A DNA stretch of 8,964 nucleotides, taken from NCBI GenBank assembly GCA_031119515.1, contig JAVHXR010000017.1, positions 7,310-16,273 of the forward strand, in the 5' to 3' direction. A model generated the notes under the pieces. The model ran no database searches, was not told the origin of the DNA, and was given only the letters and a program-made list of their open reading frames with translations. Origin of the DNA: Propionicimonas sp. GTDB taxonomy: Bacteria; Actinomycetota; Actinomycetes; Propionibacteriales; Propionibacteriaceae. Positions 6,082 through 8,964 of the stretch are shown one piece after another (within the stretch, counting starts at the first letter, position 1; each line of letters opens with the position of its first letter). A program made the position numbers and the translations under genes.

Positions 6082-7698
6082 GTGCAGTGGAGGCGTCAGC
6101 GTGAACCGGTGGTCGACTCGATCCTCTACTTTGTCCGCACCACCACCGAAACCGCACGAACCTGGGCCGAGACCCGGGGAGTGCCCTGCTGGATCGAAGA
6201 GCTTCCCGGAGGTTGGGTGCTCCTGCGCTCCGCCACGGTGGACGGGCTCCTTGCCGGCTCGTCGACGGAACCGGAGGAAGCGCTGCTGGAATGGGCCGCC
6301 TCGGCTTCGGACGGATTCGCCATGACCGGATGGAGTCTTCACGGCGTTCGAGACGGTCAGCTGTACGAACTCGACGATGACCTTGAGGCGCTCCCCTGGG
6401 AGGTCGACGACGACCGCCAGGTCCGCGGGCTGCTGGCTCTCCGCGGGGATCATTCAGCCGAACTACCGATCATCGCGACTGCACGGGACGAGGCCATTTC
6501 GGCGGTGATCCGGAGTGGGTGGACGCTCATCGCCCACGACCACGCGTCCATGGCGACGACAGTCTATGAACTTGACGACCCGGGGCTCGCGCTGCTGCGA
6601 GTTGGCGATGAACTCCACCTCTGGCTGGTCGCGGGTGGCGATCCGATTGCAGGCTGGGAATGGTCGGTGCACGGAGGCCTGGCTGCGGTGGACAGGCTGC
6701 CGCCCGGCGACATCGGCGATGAGGTGCGAGACATCCTCTACTCCGGCCGCATCGGCGTCGAACCCTTCAAGGAAGTCGGCATGCATCCGACGCCCGCTCT
6801 CGTTCAGGTTCTCGGGTCTCAAGGGCGCTCGGTGGAGGTGGCCCCGGAGCTGGTGAGGGCGCTCGGTCTACCCGATGCTGCCCGCGACCATCTGCTTGGC
6901 GAGGCGGACCTTACTGCCTCGGATGACGTGCTGACGGCCGAGCCATCAGAACACCTGGCTGGCGCCGTGGCGGACTCACTCATCAGCATGGGGCGTCAGG
7001 TCGCTGCCAGCCGTTCTCCTCGGCGGCGGATGTGGGGTGCCATCGGTGGAGCCGTCTTCATTCCCATTGCCGTGTTGCTGGTGACCCTGCTCGTCCGAGA
7101 TCTCGTCGTGGGTCGAGAGGTGTCCTGGTGGGCGTGGGTGCGTGCCGTGGTTGTTGTGCTCTCGATCCCATTCTGCATCGCGGCCATCCGGCACTGGTGG
7201 GCGCTTCGAGGTGCTGGCCAGAACGACCCGGCGAGCGTGCCGGCGGAGTACAGGGTCTCGCTCAGCAGAACCGCTCTGAGCCGGTGGTTGAACCAGCGCG
7301 GGCCCAGTACCGCTGTGTGTCTTCTCCTTGCGCTCGTATGGCTGGGGGTCGGCGCGTACATGTGGATGGACGAAGCTCCACTGCGGGAGCGCGGTGTCGC
7401 AGTGATCGCGCGGGTTGTGAGTGTCGAGCACGGCTCCCCACTGGTCGAGTTCGCGGATCAGCAGGGCAGGACGGTTCAGGCGTATCTCGACAGTTTCGGC
7501 GCCCCCTCCGCCGGCGACACAGTGGAAATCCTCTACGACCCGCTAGACCTGGAGGAGGTGGCTCTGGCCGATGAGTACCGCAGCGGTCCGCTCGGTTACT
7601 CCCTCGTCGGCGCACTGATACTGGGGCTGGTCGTCCTTGCCGCACTCTCTTGGACCCGCGTCATCGACTGGCAGCGGGTCTCAGACTGGCTCTACTAG
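6082..7698 (+). CDS. Four-pass membrane protein with duplicated soluble N-terminus and DUF3592-like C-terminus
   Basis: I do not recognise the whole protein (538 residues). The first ~315 residues are soluble and acidic, and appear to hold two related halves: TGWSLHGV (82-89) and AGWEWSVHGGL (190-200) sit at similar places after acidic, Leu/Val-rich strands. Membrane segments lie at about 318-338, 352-372, 410-427 and 503-524. Between the last two, residues 435-500 (GVAVIARVVSVEH, PLVEFADQQGRTV, AGDTVEILYDP) match the DUF3592 pattern of a small extracytoplasmic beta domain. The GTG at 6082 is chosen because TAGGGT lies 6 bases upstream. GTG at 6109 has GGAGG 15 bases away, too far; GTG at 6101 has good spacing but is out of frame. 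It stands alone on the plus strand, and its stop lies 6 bases from that of the opposing zinc-ribbon gene. Function unknown. Confidence 0.85.
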   Translation: MQWRRQREPVVDSILYFVRTTTETARTWAETRGVPCWIEELPGGWVLLRSATVDGLLAGSSTEPEEALLEWAASASDGFAMTGWSLHGVRDGQLYELDDDLEALPWEVDDDRQVRGLLALRGDHSAELPIIATARDEAISAVIRSGWTLIAHDHASMATTVYELDDPGLALLRVGDELHLWLVAGGDPIAGWEWSVHGGLAAVDRLPPGDIGDEVRDILYSGRIGVEPFKEVGMHPTPALVQVLGSQGRSVEVAPELVRALGLPDAARDHLLGEADLTASDDVLTAEPSEHLAGAVADSLISMGRQVAASRSPRRRMWGAIGGAVFIPIAVLLVTLLVRDLVVGREVSWWAWVRAVVVVLSIPFCIAAIRHWWALRGAGQNDPASVPAEYRVSLSRTALSRWLNQRGPSTAVCLLLALVWLGVGAYMWMDEAPLRERGVAVIARVVSVEHGSPLVEFADQQGRTVQAYLDSFGAPSAGDTVEILYDPLDLEEVALADEYRSGPLGYSLVGALILGLVVLAALSWTRVIDWQRVSDWLY

Positions 7699-7704
7699 GG
7701 CTCG

Positions 7705-8292
7705 TTACGCGTTGCGCCGCCGCAGATATCGGTCGACCACGCCTGCGAGGGGCTCGTCAATGGATGGAAGATCGCGGTTGTAGAACTGCCCGTTGGCCAG
7801 TTGGGCAGCGAGCTCGTTCAGCAGCGCGACCCACTCATCAGCGTCTCGCTTGTGGGGCCTCTGGCTCGCCGAATCGGAGGCCTGAGCCTCACCCGGAGCG
7901 AGCGCGTGCGCCGTCCGCACGAGTTCCTTCGCCACGGTCTGACGGGTGGCATCAGAGCCACTCAGGCCTTGCTCTCCGACACTTGTGAGCACCTTCAGCA
8001 GCAAGTAGGGCTCCTGCGCGACCATCGCCACGACGATGTCGTGCGTCAGGGTCCGCACGATCTCCTGGCGCCGCTCCTTCTCCCATTGGCTCAGCCGCTG
8101 CTTGGGCGGAACGACGGTCACCACGCGCGGTTCAACGCCCACGATGCGATTGCCGCGACGCTCGATCGAGGCCTCCACACGGCATCGTGCTGAGCACCAA
8201 ACCGGACGCCGGCCGCGCCCTTTGTAGGTGACCGGACGGCCGCATCGCGGGCACAGGAAGAGCCTGTTCGGGTCGCGGACGATCTCGCTCAT
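7705..8292 (-). CDS. Zinc-ribbon hypothetical protein
   Basis: A 195-residue protein of unknown function. Near the N-terminus CPRC (Cys14, Cys17) and WCSARC (Cys33, Cys37) form a probable four-cysteine zinc ribbon with the basic linker YKGRGRRP. A CxxCGRPV...CSxxCR pattern of this kind recurs in small actinobacterial proteins. The middle (about 64-135) is helical, with KQRLSQWEKERRQEIVRTL, and the C-terminus (about 150-193) is predicted helical, ending RYLRRR. No helix-turn-helix is evident, so DNA or RNA binding through the ribbon is only a guess. The start is ATG at 8292, with GGAGG at 8301-8297 (spacing 4). Longer in-frame starts are excluded because a -10 box lies at 8329-8324. It converges on the membrane-protein gene (6 bases between stops) and diverges from the toxin-like gene. 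Confidence 0.8.
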   Translation of the reverse strand: MSEIVRDPNRLFLCPRCGRPVTYKGRGRRPVWCSARCRVEASIERRGNRIVGVEPRVVTVVPPKQRLSQWEKERRQEIVRTLTHDIVVAMVAQEPYLLLKVLTSVGEQGLSGSDATRQTVAKELVRTAHALAPGEAQASDSASQRPHKRDADEWVALLNELAAQLANGQFYNRDLPSIDEPLAGVVDRYLRRRNA

Positions 8293-8316
8293 CGCGCCTC
8301 CACCGATCAGTCTGGA

Positions 8317-8338
8317 GCATTTCATTCTAACGAAATGC
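8317..8338 (-). promoter_or_regulatory. -10 box inside an inverted repeat, zinc-ribbon gene promoter
   Basis: A perfect 7-bp inverted repeat GCATTTC (8317-8323) / GAAATGC (8332-8338) with an 8-base spacer surrounds the minus-strand -10 box TAGAAT (8329-8324). A protein bound there would block the promoter. The transcript would start near 8317, giving a 24-base leader with GGAGG. No clear -35 is seen. Confidence 0.5.
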
Positions 8339-8422
8339 GAGCACAATGCCGAAGGTGTGTGCCACTTCACATTCGTTCCGGTTCGGGGTGCGCCAGGTGG
8401 AGCCGGCGGTGAGGTCAAGCCG

Positions 8423-8457
8423 TTGCTTCGGGGACGGTCGCAAGTTATCTTGGAGGG
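8423..8457 (+). promoter_or_regulatory. Promoter of the toxin-antitoxin-like pair
   Basis: TTGCTT (8423-8428) and TATCTT (8446-8451) with a 17-base spacer form the best -35/-10 pair in the window. The box ends 6 bases before the GTG at 8458, predicting a leaderless message. GGAGGG fills the gap and would act as a ribosome binding site only for a transcript started further upstream. Confidence 0.6.
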
Positions 8458-8688
8458 GTGCTGGACGAGCCGATCATTGCGCCGTCGGCTTACAGACATG
8501 GCTTGAGCCGTGAAGACATCCTGCACGCGTACAGGAACCCCGTGCGGAGGTGGGCTCTGGGCGACGGGTTCACCATGATGATCGGCCCCATCCGGGCGGC
8601 CCTCATCCTCGAAGTTGGATACGTGGAAGGCGACGTGGCGATGGTGATCGTCCATGCCATGCCTGCCAGAGACAAGTACCTCAGGTGA
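8458..8688 (+). CDS. Toxin-like small protein (actinobacterial DUF4258/BrnT-like type)
   Basis: A 76-residue protein resembling small actinobacterial proteins often labelled toxin: an N-terminal SAYRHGLSREDILHAYRNP helix region (10-28, His14), central beta strands (RRWALGDGFTMMIGP, 30-44; ALILEVGYVEG), and the closing VIVHAMPARDKYL with His66 and Arg71. The HG...ED...A..NP opening and the beta-strand plus terminal basic helix recall the RelE-like fold of BrnT/DUF4258 ribonuclease toxins. A nuclease role is inference. The start is GTG at 8458, directly behind a promoter. Its stop overlaps the start of the next gene by one base (TGATG), the arrangement expected for a co-translated pair. Toxin-first order is less usual but occurs in BrnT-BrnA systems. 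Confidence 0.75.
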   Translation: MLDEPIIAPSAYRHGLSREDILHAYRNPVRRWALGDGFTMMIGPIRAALILEVGYVEGDVAMVIVHAMPARDKYLR

Positions 8689-8964
8689 TGACGATGCCCC
8701 GCACAGTTGACGAGATCCTCCAGCACGCAGACGAGCTCGCGGCACGGTTCGAGGACTACGAGCCCGATCCCGCCGACGAACTCGACCCTGGAGCCGTCGC
8801 CCTGCTCCGCGCCGCGATTCAGGAGAGGTCGGACGCGGAGCGCCACGTCCTGGACGCGTTCGCTGGGCGGCGAAGTCCTGAATCGCATCATGCTGTTTAT
8901 CATCACGCTGCTGGCGCTGTTCTTCCTGTACCGCGATGGCACCTGGCTGGCCGAGCGCACGCTT
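8688..8964 (+). CDS. Antitoxin-like partner, partial and probably interrupted
   Basis: The frame opens at ATG 8688 (or ATG 8694, AGGTG 6 bases upstream) and begins MTMPRTVDEILQHADELAAR, an acidic helical protein (FEDYEPDPADEL, then VALLRAAIQERSDAERHV). Proteins with this start usually accompany the toxin-like gene upstream and, as I recall the family, continue after the second helix into a DNA-binding HTH segment (SW..IG..LG). Here that segment is missing. From about base 8857 the frame turns into an unlikely His/Pro/Arg-rich peptide while another frame reads as a membrane protein. The genuine part is probably 8688 to ~8856. The frame reaches the window end without a stop. An antitoxin function is inferred from position and acidity. 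Confidence 0.6.
   Translation, partial: MTMPRTVDEILQHADELAARFEDYEPDPADELDPGAVALLRAAIQERSDAERHVLDAFAGRRSPESHHAVYHHAAGAVLPVPRWHLAGRAHA
8857..8964 (+). CDS. Internal fragment resembling an AI-2E-family transporter (likely foreign join)
   Basis: In the frame starting at 8857 the sequence reads RSLGGEVLNRIM, then a strongly hydrophobic helix LFIITLLALFFL followed by YRDGTWLAERTL. This hydrophobic run ending in a YRDG turn is characteristic of the middle of AI-2E-type (YdiK/PerM-like) permeases, where it lies well inside the protein. There is no start codon with a ribosome binding site, and the segment overlaps the antitoxin gene in another frame. It is most likely a misjoined contig tip rather than a gene start. 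ATG at 8890 is an internal methionine of the family pattern. The family assignment is from memory of the motif over only 36 residues. Confidence 0.45.

Noticed and set aside
6101..6325. Frame starting at GTG 6101 with GGAGG at good spacing
   Set aside because: Its product is a Pro/Arg-rich shadow of 74 residues; the protein-like reading continues in the frame of GTG 6082.
8293..8745. 150-residue N-terminal extension of the zinc-ribbon protein
   Set aside because: It runs antisense through the toxin-like gene and across the zinc-ribbon promoter, and shows no domain; the ATG at 8292 has its own ribosome binding site.

Overview
This window is high-GC DNA from an actinobacterium. Its gene order closely follows the Mycobacterium tuberculosis neighbourhood Rv3673c–Rv3683: thioredoxin-like lipoprotein, nth, RidA-like protein, DUF4177 protein, WhiB4, PonA2 and metallophosphoesterase, followed by tRNA-Pro. 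The genes that lie between these in M. tuberculosis (crp, a metallo-beta-lactamase gene, two ArsA-like ATPase genes) are absent. That compaction, together with the protein sequences, suggests a non-mycobacterial lineage, perhaps Propionibacteriales. This placement is an inference from memory, without a database search.

Left part, 1-2068, all minus strand. A tightly coupled four-gene operon (DUF4177 protein, RidA-like protein, endonuclease III, TlpA-like lipoprotein) starts from a -10 box six bases before its first ATG. Upstream of it is whiB4, which ends in a strong hairpin that contains its own stop codon. Centre, 2069-5877, plus strand. A divergent regulatory region of 265 bp leads to ponA2, a bifunctional class A penicillin-binding protein with one PASTA domain. 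The overlapping metallophosphoesterase gene and tRNA-Pro(CGG), closed by a nested hairpin, follow. This core combines redox sensing (WhiB4), extracytoplasmic thiol chemistry (TlpA), oxidised-base repair (Nth), removal of reactive metabolites (RidA) and wall synthesis (PonA2).

Right part, 5878-8690, lies immediately downstream of the tRNA and looks like accessory DNA. It holds a 538-residue membrane protein with a DUF3592-like C-terminus, a convergent zinc-ribbon gene with an inverted repeat over its -10 box, and a divergent two-gene cassette that looks like a toxin-antitoxin pair. A short minus-strand reading frame after the tRNA could be the decayed end of an integrase gene, but this is weak.

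The odd length and both ends suggest a complete assembled contig with unreliable tips. The last ~108 bases read in a different frame as the middle of an AI-2E-type transporter and interrupt the antitoxin gene. The first ~40 bases break the thioredoxin fold and read as a membrane helix on the other strand. A recurring theme is leaderless expression: four genes have a TANNNT box ending 6-7 bases before the start codon.
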